Source: an uncultured Eubacteriales bacterium | Lineage (GTDB): Bacteria; Bacillota; Clostridia; Oscillospirales; CAG-272 | Direction: 5' to 3' | DNA length: 64,000 bases | Assembly: GCA_902491535.1 (NCBI GenBank) | Contig: CABUHS010000002.1 | Span: 77,063-141,062 of the forward strand | Part shown: positions 52,527 to 61,444 of the stretch, in pieces | Layout: each line of letters opens with the position of its first letter | Numbering within the stretch: the stretch's first letter is position 1 | Notes under the pieces: generated by a model | The model's input: only the letters and a program-made list of their open reading frames with translations | Database searches by the model: none | Told to the model about the DNA's origin: nothing | Made by a program: the position numbers and the translations under genes

Positions 52527-54331
52527 TGCTCTGAGGTCAACATTTCCATCTCAGATATCAGTTCATCAAACATACTGAGCGCTTCATTTATCGGTTCCGG
52601 CGAACTCATATCCACTCCTGCGATTTTAAGCAGTGATATCGGATCGCTGCTGCATCCGGATGAGAGGAATTTTTTGTAATCTTCAACTGCGGGAGCGCCT
52701 TCCTTTAAAATTCTTCCGGCTATCGCCGCTGCTGCTGAAAATCCGGTTGCATACTGAAACACATAATAATTATAGAAGAAGTGAGGAATACGTGCCCATT
52801 CGAGCGCAATTCCTTCATCGGATATCATATCCGGTCCGAAATACTGTTTGTTAAGCTTCAGATATTCCTCGCAGAGTCGGTCAGCTGTAAGTGCTTCGCC
52901 GCTTTCCGAGATTTGTCCCATGATCAGCTCGAATTCCGCAAACATTGTTTGACGGTATACCGTTCCTTTAAATTGGTCGAGAAAATGATTTATCAGATAT
53001 GCACGTTCTTTTTTATCTTTTGTTTTGCCGAGCAGATAATGCATAAGCAGAATTTCGTTGCATGTGGAAGCAACTTCGGCAACAAATATTACGTAGCCTG
53101 AAGTAGATACAGGCTGATACTTGCAGCTGTGATAGCTGTGAAGCGCATGTCCCATTTCGTGAGCAAGCGTAAACATGCTGTCAAGATTGTCCTGATAGTT
53201 AAGCAGTACATAAGGATGAGGACGTGACGAGCCGGAAGAATACGCGCCTCCGCGTTTTCCAGTGTTTTCGTAAACGTCTATCCAGCGGTTATTAAATCCT
53301 GTTTTAAGTAGCTCAACATAATCGTCACCGAGGATCTTTAAGGCACTGAGGACTGTTTCTTTAGCTTCATCGTATGGTATTTCTGTAGCTGTATCTGCTA
53401 CCATAGGAGTGTATACGTCATACATGTGCAGTTCATCTTTGCTGAGCATTTTCTTGCGCAGAGTGACATAGCGATACATTTTATCCATGTTTGAATGAAC
53501 TGCATCGATCAGATTGTAATATACTGAAACCGGAACTTCGGTACGGTCGAGTGCCGCATTAAGTGTACTTTCATATTTTCGCGCGCCTGCAAAAAATCTG
53601 AGCTGCTTGAACTGTGCGTCAAGAGTTGCCGCTATTGTATTTTTGTATTCTCCGAGACGGTCATAATAGCTGTCAAAAACTTTTTTACGGAAATTTGCAT
53701 CCGGATTTTCAAGAAGCGGAACAAAAGATTCGTTCGTGAGAGGAAACGTATTTCCGCTTTCATCTGTAACATCGGGAAAACGAAGCTCGGCATTGCGGAA
53801 GATACTTCCGATGCTGTCCGGACTGTCTGCCATTTCCCCGGCTGACGCAAGAATATGCTCACATTCATCCGAGAGGATATGTGCTGCTTGGCGGCGTACG
53901 CTGTAGATGCTTCTGCGGTATATTTCGAGTTTCGGCTCTCTTCTGTAAAATTCATTCAGACTTTTTTCGGGAATTGCCGTGATCTCGGGCGCGGCGAAGG
54001 AAGCGGCACTGCTTATTTCGACATAGATGCTCATCGCTTTGCTTCGCATATTCTGATAAAAGCTGTTGCCTGTATCCTCATCGCTTTTACAGCTTGCATA
54101 TCCGATAAGTTTGCCGAGATTTACATCTATGATATCCTCGAGCTTGAAAAAATCGAGCAATGTTTTTCCGTTTTCGCCGAGTTTTCCTTTATATTCGGAT
54201 ATCATTGCAGGCATATTTTTAAGTTCGTCATATGCTTCGTTCCATTTATCGTCATTTTCAAATATATCCGAGAGATTCCAGGTAAGATGTTCCGGGACTT
54301 CCGATCGGTTGATTATTACAAGATTACCCAT
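52523..54331 (-). CDS. pepF: Oligoendopeptidase F (M3 metallopeptidase)
   Basis: The 602-residue cytoplasmic zinc peptidase has the HEMGH catalytic motif (His391, Glu392, His395) in FTLAHEMGHALHSYHS. The third ligand Glu lies in VAEVASTCNEILL, and the normal PepF N-terminal helical domain is present. It degrades short peptides. ATG 54331 is preceded by AAAGGAA. It is followed by the MFS gene with a four-base overlap. Confidence 0.95.
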   Translation of the reverse strand: MGNLVIINRSEVPEHLTWNLSDIFENDDKWNEAYDELKNMPAMISEYKGKLGENGKTLLDFFKLEDIIDVNLGKLIGYASCKSDEDTGNSFYQNMRSKAMSIYVEISSAASFAAPEITAIPEKSLNEFYRREPKLEIYRRSIYSVRRQAAHILSDECEHILASAGEMADSPDSIGSIFRNAELRFPDVTDESGNTFPLTNESFVPLLENPDANFRKKVFDSYYDRLGEYKNTIAATLDAQFKQLRFFAGARKYESTLNAALDRTEVPVSVYYNLIDAVHSNMDKMYRYVTLRKKMLSKDELHMYDVYTPMVADTATEIPYDEAKETVLSALKILGDDYVELLKTGFNNRWIDVYENTGKRGGAYSSGSSRPHPYVLLNYQDNLDSMFTLAHEMGHALHSYHSCKYQPVSTSGYVIFVAEVASTCNEILLMHYLLGKTKDKKERAYLINHFLDQFKGTVYRQTMFAEFELIMGQISESGEALTADRLCEEYLKLNKQYFGPDMISDEGIALEWARIPHFFYNYYVFQYATGFSAAAAIAGRILKEGAPAVEDYKKFLSSGCSSDPISLLKIAGVDMSSPEPINEALSMFDELISEMEMLTSEQ

Positions 54332-54443
54332 AAGTCTGTATATTCCTTTCGCGGTAATTTATTCTTATAGAAGTATACCACAATTTTAAGTAACTATCAA
54401 TGATATCAGAATAAAAGTTTTTATAGAAAATATTGCATAGGTG

Positions 54444-54472
54444 TTGACAAATTAAGAAATATATGGTATACT
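54444..54472 (+). promoter_or_regulatory. Near-consensus extended -10 promoter for the Cys-tail gene
   Basis: TTGACA (54444-54449), a 17-base spacer and TATACT (54467-54472) preceded by TG at 54464-54465. This is among the strongest promoters in the window and implies high expression of the small gene at 54604. Confidence 0.82.
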
Positions 54473-54603
54473 GTGAACACAATATATGTAAATGAACTAT
54501 AATATAACAAAATAGTAAACCTTTATATTTCAGTTTCGACAACAATCTTTCGATTTCCCCGGTATCTTTTATAAATAACTTTATTAAATATACGGAGTTT
54601 GAA

Positions 54604-54978
54604 ATGTTTACTTTTTACACTTATGAAGTTTACGGATTTGTATTGAAAAGCAATATTTTTATGCCTCTTCTTCCTGAGATAGGGGCAGACTGTGCTTTCG
54701 ATGTTGAATTAAAGGTTACATATGATTTGATAGAGGATGATTCACCTATCAAGATAACGGAAAATAGCGAGTATTTCGTTGTTGATTTATGTCCGTTTGC
54801 CGTTTATAAAGTATATAAAAGGGAATGTTTAATAGAATGTAGTGCGAGAAATTTTACAGATTTCTTCTCTACTTTCTTTAACATTCCTTTTTCTGTTTTT
54901 GATACTGAGAACGCGGTATTAGGTCAGATAGTTTGCGGCGTTCAGATTGGTTGTAACTGTGGATGCGGTACAAGCTGA
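54604..54978 (+). CDS. Small protein with HprK-like N-terminal region and Cys-rich tail (RiPP-precursor candidate)
   Basis: I do not recognise this 124-residue protein as a named family. The first about 95 residues begin TYEVYGFVLKSNIFMPLLPE, reminiscent of the N-terminal lobe of HPr-kinase-related proteins of RiPP clusters, which open with a Y-x-x-x-G-L-x-I-x-S-x-x-x-L-P-x-L pattern. The kinase P-loop part is absent and there is no room for it before the next gene. The last 14 residues, CGVQIGCNCGCGTS, hold four cysteines and glycines, as in a modified-peptide core. There is no signal peptide or double-glycine site. GGAG (54594-54597) precedes ATG 54604. It is followed by a strong hairpin and an ABC exporter, and base composition is visibly more A/T-rich than in flanking genes. 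It could also be a truncated kinase relative or a metal-binding protein. Confidence 0.6.
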   Translation: MFTFYTYEVYGFVLKSNIFMPLLPEIGADCAFDVELKVTYDLIEDDSPIKITENSEYFVVDLCPFAVYKVYKRECLIECSARNFTDFFSTFFNIPFSVFDTENAVLGQIVCGVQIGCNCGCGTS

Positions 54979-54994
54979 TCAAGTTTAATGCAGC

Positions 54995-55026
54995 GCAGTT
55001 GATAGGAATTTGTTCCTATCAACTGC
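54995..55026 (+). other. Perfect 14-bp hairpin between small gene and exporter
   Basis: GCAGTTGATAGGAA (54995-55008) and TTCCTATCAACTGC (55013-55026) pair fully around TTTG. There is no U-run. Such intercistronic hairpins commonly sit between a highly expressed precursor or binding-protein gene and lower-expressed downstream genes. Confidence 0.7.
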
Positions 55027-55062
55027 ATCCTAAATTATGTGTGAGATATATGGAGCATAAAT

Positions 55063-56865
55063 ATGAAAAAAATTTTAATTAATATGAAGAATACATTTCT
55101 TTTAGTTCCGTATACGATAAAGTTGGCATGGAATTATAATAAAATGTTTTTGGTTTCCAGATTTTTTCTTGCATTTTTGCAAGGTATTTCACCAACTGTT
55201 ACAGTTATCTTCTCCAAATTGATAGTTGAAGAGATGGTTAATAAAAACTGGAGACTGACTGTGTCGTATATTTTTATTTCGGTCGCGGTTTCTTTAATAT
55301 TATATTCATGTATTCATTTGATAAACAGTGCCTTTGGAGTTTACGCATCTCTATTCAGAAATGATTTATTTTTTAAAGTACTTGTTAAAAATACGCAGCT
55401 TGACTTATCGCATTTAGACAATCCGGATATAGCTACAAAAAAAGAATTGGCGACATCATCTGCGCAGGGAAACTATATTGTAGATGTTTTTGGTTCATTT
55501 TTCAGTATCTTTTCCGGATGTGTAACGCTTTCCAGTGTTACATATATTTTATCATCAGTTGAAATATATATTTTCTTGGTTTTATTAATAATTATTTTAC
55601 TCAGGGTATTGATTATTATGGCGAATAATAGCTTGGGAAGAAAGCAATTTGCCGATATGGCTCCGATAAATAAAGAAGTAAGTTACTATATGAATGTTTT
55701 TTGCAATTCTTCTTATTCGCTCGAACTCAAAATGCATGGCCTCGCCGAATGGATATCTCAGAAATATTACAAATTGCTTATTCGTATAAATCATATAGTA
55801 ATAAAAGCCAACAAAACAATGTTGGGTTATAATATTTTGGGTAATGTAATTTCTTCTGTTCAGGATATCGTACTATATCTGTTTCTTGGGTGGAGAATGA
55901 TATTTGCCGGACTTGGATTTGCAGATTTTACGATGTTTTTTTCTGCACTTCAGACTTTTTCAGGTACGGTATCATCTCTGATCGGAGAATTTATAGGTAT
56001 AGGTGATAAATGTAAATATGTTGATGCTTATCGTGAGTATATGACTATTGAAAATAATATTGCAGTGGTTCATGATGACGATTTAAGGCTGAAAAAAGAA
56101 GAAGTAACCGGAGATATTGTATTTCGTAATGTATCATTTAAATATCCGGGCGGAGACAGATATGTGCTTGAAAATGTTAATCTGGAATTGAACGGCGGTA
56201 AGTTTTATGTTATTGTTGGTGTAAACGGAGCCGGAAAATCTACATTCGTTAATCTTCTGATGCGCCTTTACGGTGTTTCATCCGGAGAGATAATGTTGAA
56301 TTCTAATGATATAAAAAAATATAATTATCAGGATTACCGTAATATATTCGGTACAGTATTTCAGGATTATCAATCGTTTGAATTTACTATTGGAGAAAAC
56401 GTTGCACTTAACGACTTTAGTGATAGTGAAGAATGTCGCTCAAAGATAAATAACTGTCTAAGTACAGTTGGACTGTTCGAAAAGGTCAATTCATTGCCGA
56501 AAAAGATTATGACTATGCTCGGAAAGCTTTTTGATGAAAACGGGACGAGATTGTCAGGCGGTGAACTTCAAAAATTGGCGCTTGCAAAAGCAATTTATCG
56601 TGATCCTAAAATTATAATTCTCGACGAACCTACAAGCGCTCTCGACGCATTTGCAGAGGACGATCTCATTCGTACATTTGGTGATGCAACGAGAGGAAAA
56701 ACCGTATTTTACATTTCTCATCGGCTTTCCGTGGCAAAATATGCAGATAAAGTTATTTTTATTGACGGAAATACGGTTTCAGGCTTCGATTCACATGAAC
56801 AGTTGCTGAAAAATAATCACAGATATGCTGAAATGTATGAGGCTCAGGCTAAGCATTATACATGA
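55063..56865 (+). CDS. ABC exporter, half-transporter (membrane domain fused to ATPase)
   Basis: The 600-residue protein has six hydrophobic helices in residues about 15-310 and a C-terminal ATPase (about 345-590). The ATPase has Walker A GVNGAGKST (386-394), Q-loop GTVFQDYQSFEFTIGENVAL, signature LSGGELQKLALAKAI (from 497), Walker B IIILDEPTSALDA and switch ISHRLS. The DNPDIATKKELATSSAQGN segment after helix 2 is common in exporters of RiPP and bacteriocin clusters. There is no C39 peptidase domain, so any leader removal would need another protease. A/T-rich codon use matches the small gene upstream, suggesting the pair arrived together. Confidence 0.88.
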   Translation: MKKILINMKNTFLLVPYTIKLAWNYNKMFLVSRFFLAFLQGISPTVTVIFSKLIVEEMVNKNWRLTVSYIFISVAVSLILYSCIHLINSAFGVYASLFRNDLFFKVLVKNTQLDLSHLDNPDIATKKELATSSAQGNYIVDVFGSFFSIFSGCVTLSSVTYILSSVEIYIFLVLLIIILLRVLIIMANNSLGRKQFADMAPINKEVSYYMNVFCNSSYSLELKMHGLAEWISQKYYKLLIRINHIVIKANKTMLGYNILGNVISSVQDIVLYLFLGWRMIFAGLGFADFTMFFSALQTFSGTVSSLIGEFIGIGDKCKYVDAYREYMTIENNIAVVHDDDLRLKKEEVTGDIVFRNVSFKYPGGDRYVLENVNLELNGGKFYVIVGVNGAGKSTFVNLLMRLYGVSSGEIMLNSNDIKKYNYQDYRNIFGTVFQDYQSFEFTIGENVALNDFSDSEECRSKINNCLSTVGLFEKVNSLPKKIMTMLGKLFDENGTRLSGGELQKLALAKAIYRDPKIIILDEPTSALDAFAEDDLIRTFGDATRGKTVFYISHRLSVAKYADKVIFIDGNTVSGFDSHEQLLKNNHRYAEMYEAQAKHYT

Positions 56866-56876
56866 TTATAGTTAAT

Positions 56877-56912
56877 AAAAAAGGTATCGAACCAAAATCC
56901 GATACCTTTTTT
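56877..56912. terminator. Bidirectional terminator between exporter and trpA
   Basis: AAAAAAGGTATCG (56877-56889) and CGATACCTTTTTT (56900-56912) pair perfectly with a 10-base loop. The A-run and T-run on either side suit termination from both directions, serving the exporter and the leftward trp operon. Confidence 0.88.
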
Positions 56913-56996
56913 ATTGTGAAGTAACAAGGTCTGTGATATATTCCCGCAATCTGTGATTGAGCCCGGAAGGTCGGGTTCTTATTTACGGTCAGACGT

Positions 56997-57767
56997 TTAT
57001 TTTAGTGCATCCTTCATCGATTTTACATATTCTCTGATATGCTCAGGAGCTTCTTTGCCGTATTTTTCAAGCAGTTTTACAATAGCTGATCCGACGATAG
57101 CGCCGTCGGCGATGTCCGCCATTTTTCGTGCCTGCTCGGGCGTGGAAATTCCGAATCCGATAGCGCATGGAATGCTTGTGTTCTGTCTTATTACGCTTAC
57201 AATGTCGGAAAGATCGGTCTTTATCTCGCTTCTTGTTCCAGTAACTCCGAGACTCGATACTATGTAGAGGAATCCGTCTGCTTCTTTTGCTATCATGGCA
57301 ACTCTGTTTTCCGAGGTCGGTGCAACCAGAGATATAAGATCGACGCCGAAACGCCGGCACGACGGAAGAAATTCATTCTTTTCTTCGAACGGAAGATCGG
57401 GAAGTATGATACCGTCAATACCTACGTTGTTGCATGAAGATATGAAGCGCTCGGTACCATATGAGAAGACGACATTGGCATATGTCATGAATACTATCGG
57501 AATCTTTACATCGCGGCGAAGCTCTGCGGCAAACTCAAAAATTTTGTCTGTTGTTATACCGTTTTTGAGCGCCCGAAGATTTGCTCCCTGGATTACAGGG
57601 CCTTCGGCTGTCGGATCTGAGAAGGGAATGCCAAGCTCGATAAGATCAGCGCCGCCCTGCACGGCAGCTCTTACTGCAGCTGCTGTTGTTTCAAGATCGG
57701 GATCTCCGCATGTTATAAAAGCGATAAATGCTTTTCCGTTTTCAAAAGCCGATGATATTTTACTCAT
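56997..57767 (-). CDS. trpA: Tryptophan synthase alpha chain
   Basis: The 256-residue TIM-barrel cleaves indole-3-glycerol phosphate to indole. Conserved parts are FITCGDPD, ELGIPFSDPTAEGPVIQ with the catalytic Glu/Asp, and IPCAIGFGISTPEQ with the phosphate loop. It is the last gene of the trp operon; its start overlaps the trpB stop by eight bases. Confidence 0.97.
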   Translation of the reverse strand: MSKISSAFENGKAFIAFITCGDPDLETTAAAVRAAVQGGADLIELGIPFSDPTAEGPVIQGANLRALKNGITTDKIFEFAAELRRDVKIPIVFMTYANVVFSYGTERFISSCNNVGIDGIILPDLPFEEKNEFLPSCRRFGVDLISLVAPTSENRVAMIAKEADGFLYIVSSLGVTGTRSEIKTDLSDIVSVIRQNTSIPCAIGFGISTPEQARKMADIADGAIVGSAIVKLLEKYGKEAPEHIREYVKSMKDALK

Positions 57768-58950
57768 GGATATCCTCCCCTCTGTAGCGCGCTATAGCTG
57801 CACAGTCTTTGTCTCCTCTTCCGGAAACGGTTACTACGATTATTTTGTCTTTATCCATTGTCGGCGCGAGCTTTCTTGCATATGCTATCGCATGGGACGA
57901 TTCGATAGCAGGGATGATTCCTTCGGTTTTAGCCAGGTACTCAAACGCACAGACTGCTTCCTCGTCGGTTATCGGAACATATTCGGCTCTGCCGATATCA
58001 TGCAGATATGCATGCTCAGGTCCGACGCCCGGATAATCGAGTCCTGCAGATATTGAGTATACCGGGGCGATCTGACCGTACTCATCCTGGCAGAAATAAG
58101 ATTTCATTCCGTGGAAAATGCCGAGCTTGCCGGTATTTACCGTAGCGGCTGTTTCGAATGTATCTATGCCCCTTCCGGCTGCTTCGCATCCGATAAGCCT
58201 GACACTTTTATCCTCAATGAAGTTGTAGAAGCTTCCAATCGCGTTTGAACCGCCGCCGACGCATGCAATTACTGCATCGGGAAGTCTGCCCTCTTTTTCG
58301 AGCATTTGCTGTTTTATTTCCTTGGATATTACCGCCTGAAAGTCGCGCACTATTGTAGGGAACGGATGAGGTCCCATTACAGATCCCAGACAGTAATGAG
58401 TATCGTTGATTCTTGATGTCCATTCACGCATTGCTTCGGATACAGCGTCCTTGAGTGTTGCTGTGCCTGACGTGACCGGTATTACCTCTGCTCCGAGCAG
58501 ACGCATGCGGTATACGTTGAGCGCCTGTCTGACAGTATCCTCCTTGCCCATGAATACGACACATTCCATGCCCATAAGTGCAGCGGCGGTAGCTGTTGCA
58601 ACACCGTGCTGACCGGCTCCTGTTTCAGCTATAAGACGTGTCTTTCCTATTTTTTTGGCAAGAAGTGCCTGACCGAGTACGTTGTTTATCTTGTGCGCAC
58701 CTGTATGGTTCAGATCCTCACGTTTAAGATATATCTTTGCGCCGCCGAGGTCTTTTGTCATTTTTTCGGCATAGTAAAGTCTCGACGGACGTCCCGCATA
58801 TTCGTTGAGAAGCTCGGAAAGCTCACGGCAGAATTCCGGATCGTCCTTGAGACGGTTATATTCATTTTCCAGTTCGATGACCGCATTCATCAGTGTTTCA
58901 GGGATATACTGCCCCCCATGAACACCGAAGCGTCCTTTTTTATTTGACAT
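57760..58950 (-). CDS. trpB: Tryptophan synthase beta chain
   Basis: The 396-residue PLP enzyme joins indole to serine. It contains HGGQYIPETLMNAV, LNHTGAHKINN with the PLP lysine, and the GGGSNAIG phosphate loop. The TrpB1-type length fits partnership with the adjacent trpA. Confidence 0.98.
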   Translation of the reverse strand: MSNKKGRFGVHGGQYIPETLMNAVIELENEYNRLKDDPEFCRELSELLNEYAGRPSRLYYAEKMTKDLGGAKIYLKREDLNHTGAHKINNVLGQALLAKKIGKTRLIAETGAGQHGVATATAAALMGMECVVFMGKEDTVRQALNVYRMRLLGAEVIPVTSGTATLKDAVSEAMREWTSRINDTHYCLGSVMGPHPFPTIVRDFQAVISKEIKQQMLEKEGRLPDAVIACVGGGSNAIGSFYNFIEDKSVRLIGCEAAGRGIDTFETAATVNTGKLGIFHGMKSYFCQDEYGQIAPVYSISAGLDYPGVGPEHAYLHDIGRAEYVPITDEEAVCAFEYLAKTEGIIPAIESSHAIAYARKLAPTMDKDKIIVVTVSGRGDKDCAAIARYRGEDIHE

Positions 58951-59025
58951 TTCTTTAGATTACCTTTCTTATATTACTGTACAGAAGCTGATCTATCCGG
59001 TAAGTGGATATTAATTCTGCATTTA

Positions 59026-59637
59026 TTATATAGATGAGCCGGATCTGACGGAGCGGACAAAATCTTCCATTTTGTCAATGTCTTTGTGACCGTCTGTTTC
59101 AATTCCGGAGCTTACATCAACTGCAAACGGGTGAAGTGTTTCGATTGCTTTTTGTACATTTTTCGGATCAAGTCCTCCTGCGAGAAAATACGGACGTTTG
59201 ACCGAGTGTATAAGCTCCCAGTTAAATACTTTTCCTGTTCCTCCGCTTCCAGAGTCAAGCAGTATATAATCAGCGGGACTGCATTCCGCTCTCTTTACAT
59301 CTTCGGAAGATGATATTCTGAATGCCTGTATAATCGGTTTATCCGTAAGCGACCGAAGGTGTGAAATATATTCATTGTCTTCATGACCGTGCAGTTGAAC
59401 TATGCCGATTATTCTGTCTGAAATAAGTCCGGCAATGATATCAGGCGATTCATCTACAAATACTCCGACCGTGCATACCGACGGATCTATCAGAGCGCGA
59501 AGTGCTTTTGCTTTTTCCGGCGATATATATCTGCGGCTTTTACGGAAAAAAACAAAGCCTGCATATTCGGGTTTCAGCCTGTCTGCCGCAGAGGCGTCGC
59601 GTTCGCTCATGATACCGCAAAGCTTTATACGTGTCAT
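59026..59637 (-). CDS. trpF: Phosphoribosylanthranilate isomerase
   Basis: The 203-residue barrel starts TRIKLCGIMSERDA with the catalytic Cys (CG) and ends FAVDVSSGIETDGHKD with the phosphate loop and catalytic Asp. It isomerises phosphoribosyl-anthranilate. Its ATG overlaps the trpC stop by four bases, and 75 bases separate it from trpB. Confidence 0.95.
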   Translation of the reverse strand: MTRIKLCGIMSERDASAADRLKPEYAGFVFFRKSRRYISPEKAKALRALIDPSVCTVGVFVDESPDIIAGLISDRIIGIVQLHGHEDNEYISHLRSLTDKPIIQAFRISSSEDVKRAECSPADYILLDSGSGGTGKVFNWELIHSVKRPYFLAGGLDPKNVQKAIETLHPFAVDVSSGIETDGHKDIDKMEDFVRSVRSGSSI

Positions 59638-60416
59638 AGCATACTCTTAAGCTCGGCGAGCTTTGCCTTTTTGTCATCGGCACGCATAAGTGCTTCTCCT
59701 ACAAGAACTGCATCTGCGCCGAGATCGCTTACCTGCTTTATATCATCTGCGGTTTTAACGCCGCTTTCCGATACAAAAAGAATGTCGGACGGCACAAGCT
59801 CTCTGAGTCTGCGGCTGTTTTCGGTGTCGACGGTGAAATCCTTAAGATTGCGGTTATTTACTCCTATTATACGCGCTCCGGCGGATATTGCCGTTTTTAC
59901 TTCATCTTCACTGTGCGTTTCTACAAGCGCCGATAGCCCGAGTGTATCGCATATTTCTATATACTTACTGATCTTTTCTTCGGGAAGTATGGAACAAATC
60001 AGCAAAACCGCCGATGCTCCGAGAATCTTTGCTTCGTATATCATGTACTCATCTACGGTGAAATCCTTGCGAAGACACGGTATACTTACCTTTGACGCTA
60101 TTTCTGACAGATATTTATCGCTTCCGAGAAACCACTTCGGTTCGGTGAGAACAGATATGCAGTCAGCGCCTGCCGACTCGTAGTCTGTTGCAATTTTAAG
60201 ATATGGAAAATCAGGAGCTATCAGTCCTTTTGAGGGCGATGCTTTTTTACATTCGCAGATAAAAGACATGCCGCTCTTTCCGAGCGCTTTTTCAAATCCG
60301 AAATTGTTTTTCGGAAGTGATAACGCACGCTCTTTTATTTCGCTTTCGGAAATGTGTTGTTTCGCAAGCTCTGTCCGTTGCCGTGCATGATCCGCAAGCT
60401 TGTCGAGTATGGTCAT
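59634..60416 (-). CDS. trpC: Indole-3-glycerol phosphate synthase
   Basis: The 260-residue barrel contains FICECKKASPSKGLIAPDF, VLTEPKWFLGS, LRKDFTVDEYMIYEA, IIGVNNRNLKDF and FVSESGVKTADD, all standard TrpC blocks with the catalytic Lys and Glu residues. It overlaps trpD by four bases. Confidence 0.97.
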   Translation of the reverse strand: MTILDKLADHARQRTELAKQHISESEIKERALSLPKNNFGFEKALGKSGMSFICECKKASPSKGLIAPDFPYLKIATDYESAGADCISVLTEPKWFLGSDKYLSEIASKVSIPCLRKDFTVDEYMIYEAKILGASAVLLICSILPEEKISKYIEICDTLGLSALVETHSEDEVKTAISAGARIIGVNNRNLKDFTVDTENSRRLRELVPSDILFVSESGVKTADDIKQVSDLGADAVLVGEALMRADDKKAKLAELKSML

Positions 60417-61444
60417 GAATTTTCCTCCGGACGGTTGCTTACTTCGATGAAAGCATTCAGCGTTTCGGTCGCCTTGCCTGAATCTATGATCTGTGCGGCA
60501 AGCGCTATTCCGTCAGATATGGATTCTGCTTTTCCGCCGATATACAGCGCAGCGCCTGCATTTATGAGTACTGCGTTTCTTTTGTGGCCTTTTTCTCCGC
60601 GAAGAATAGCTCTGGTTATCTCAGCATTTTCCTCGGGCGTTCCTCCGAGAAGATCTTCTTTTGTACAGCGCTCGAATCCGAATTCTTCGGGGGTTATTGT
60701 ATAGGATTTGAACCAGCCGTCTTTAAATTCGCAGACGGAAGTCGGCGCGCTCATAGATATCTCGTCGAGCTTATCCTGACCGTATACGACCATTCCGCGG
60801 CGGACGCCGAGATTTATGAGTACCTGTGCAAGCGGCTCTGCAAGATATTCGTCATATACTCCGAGAAGCTGCATTTTAGGACTTCCGGGATTGGTGAGCG
60901 GGCCGAGAATATTGAAGACCGTGCGGAATCCAAGCTCCTTACGGATCGGTCCGACATATTTCATTGAAGTGTGATATTTCTGTGCGAAGAAGAAGCATAT
61001 TCCGACCTCTTCCAAGAGCTGCTTGCAGCGCTCGGGACTTTGATTTATATTTACTCCGAGAGCTTCAAGACAGTCTGCGGTTCCGCATTTGGACGATGCA
61101 GCGCGGTTGCCGTGTTTTGCGACCTTCATACCGCCTGCTGCACATACAAGCGCAGAAGTTGTGGAGATATTAAAGCTGTGCGCATTGTCTCCTCCGGTTC
61201 CGACGATTTCGAAGATATCCATTCCGGTGTCGACCTTTGTTGCATGATCGCGCATTGCTGCTGCGCATCCGGCAATCTCATCGGTGGTTTCTGCTTTTGC
61301 ACTTTTGGTTGACAGAGCGGCGAGAAATGCGGCGTTCTGAGTCGGTGTTGTTTCTCCGCTCATGATTTCGCTCATTACAGAGTAAGCTTCATCATATGAG
61401 AGATCCTGCTTATTTACTATCTTTACGATCGCTTCTTTAATCAT
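60413..61444 (-). CDS. trpD: Anthranilate phosphoribosyltransferase
   Basis: The 343-residue enzyme transfers phosphoribose to anthranilate. GTGGDNAHSFNIST (PRPP site), KHGNRAASSKCGTADCLEALG and HTSMKYVGPIRKELGFRTVFN are the family blocks. It starts directly at the trpG stop. Confidence 0.97.
   Translation of the reverse strand: MIKEAIVKIVNKQDLSYDEAYSVMSEIMSGETTPTQNAAFLAALSTKSAKAETTDEIAGCAAAMRDHATKVDTGMDIFEIVGTGGDNAHSFNISTTSALVCAAGGMKVAKHGNRAASSKCGTADCLEALGVNINQSPERCKQLLEEVGICFFFAQKYHTSMKYVGPIRKELGFRTVFNILGPLTNPGSPKMQLLGVYDEYLAEPLAQVLINLGVRRGMVVYGQDKLDEISMSAPTSVCEFKDGWFKSYTITPEEFGFERCTKEDLLGGTPEENAEITRAILRGEKGHKRNAVLINAGAALYIGGKAESISDGIALAAQIIDSGKATETLNAFIEVSNRPEENS

Noticed and set aside
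54604..54978. Annotating the small gene as an HPr kinase
   Set aside because: Only an N-terminal resemblance is seen; there is no P-loop, and just 84 bases separate it from the exporter gene, so a kinase domain cannot be present.
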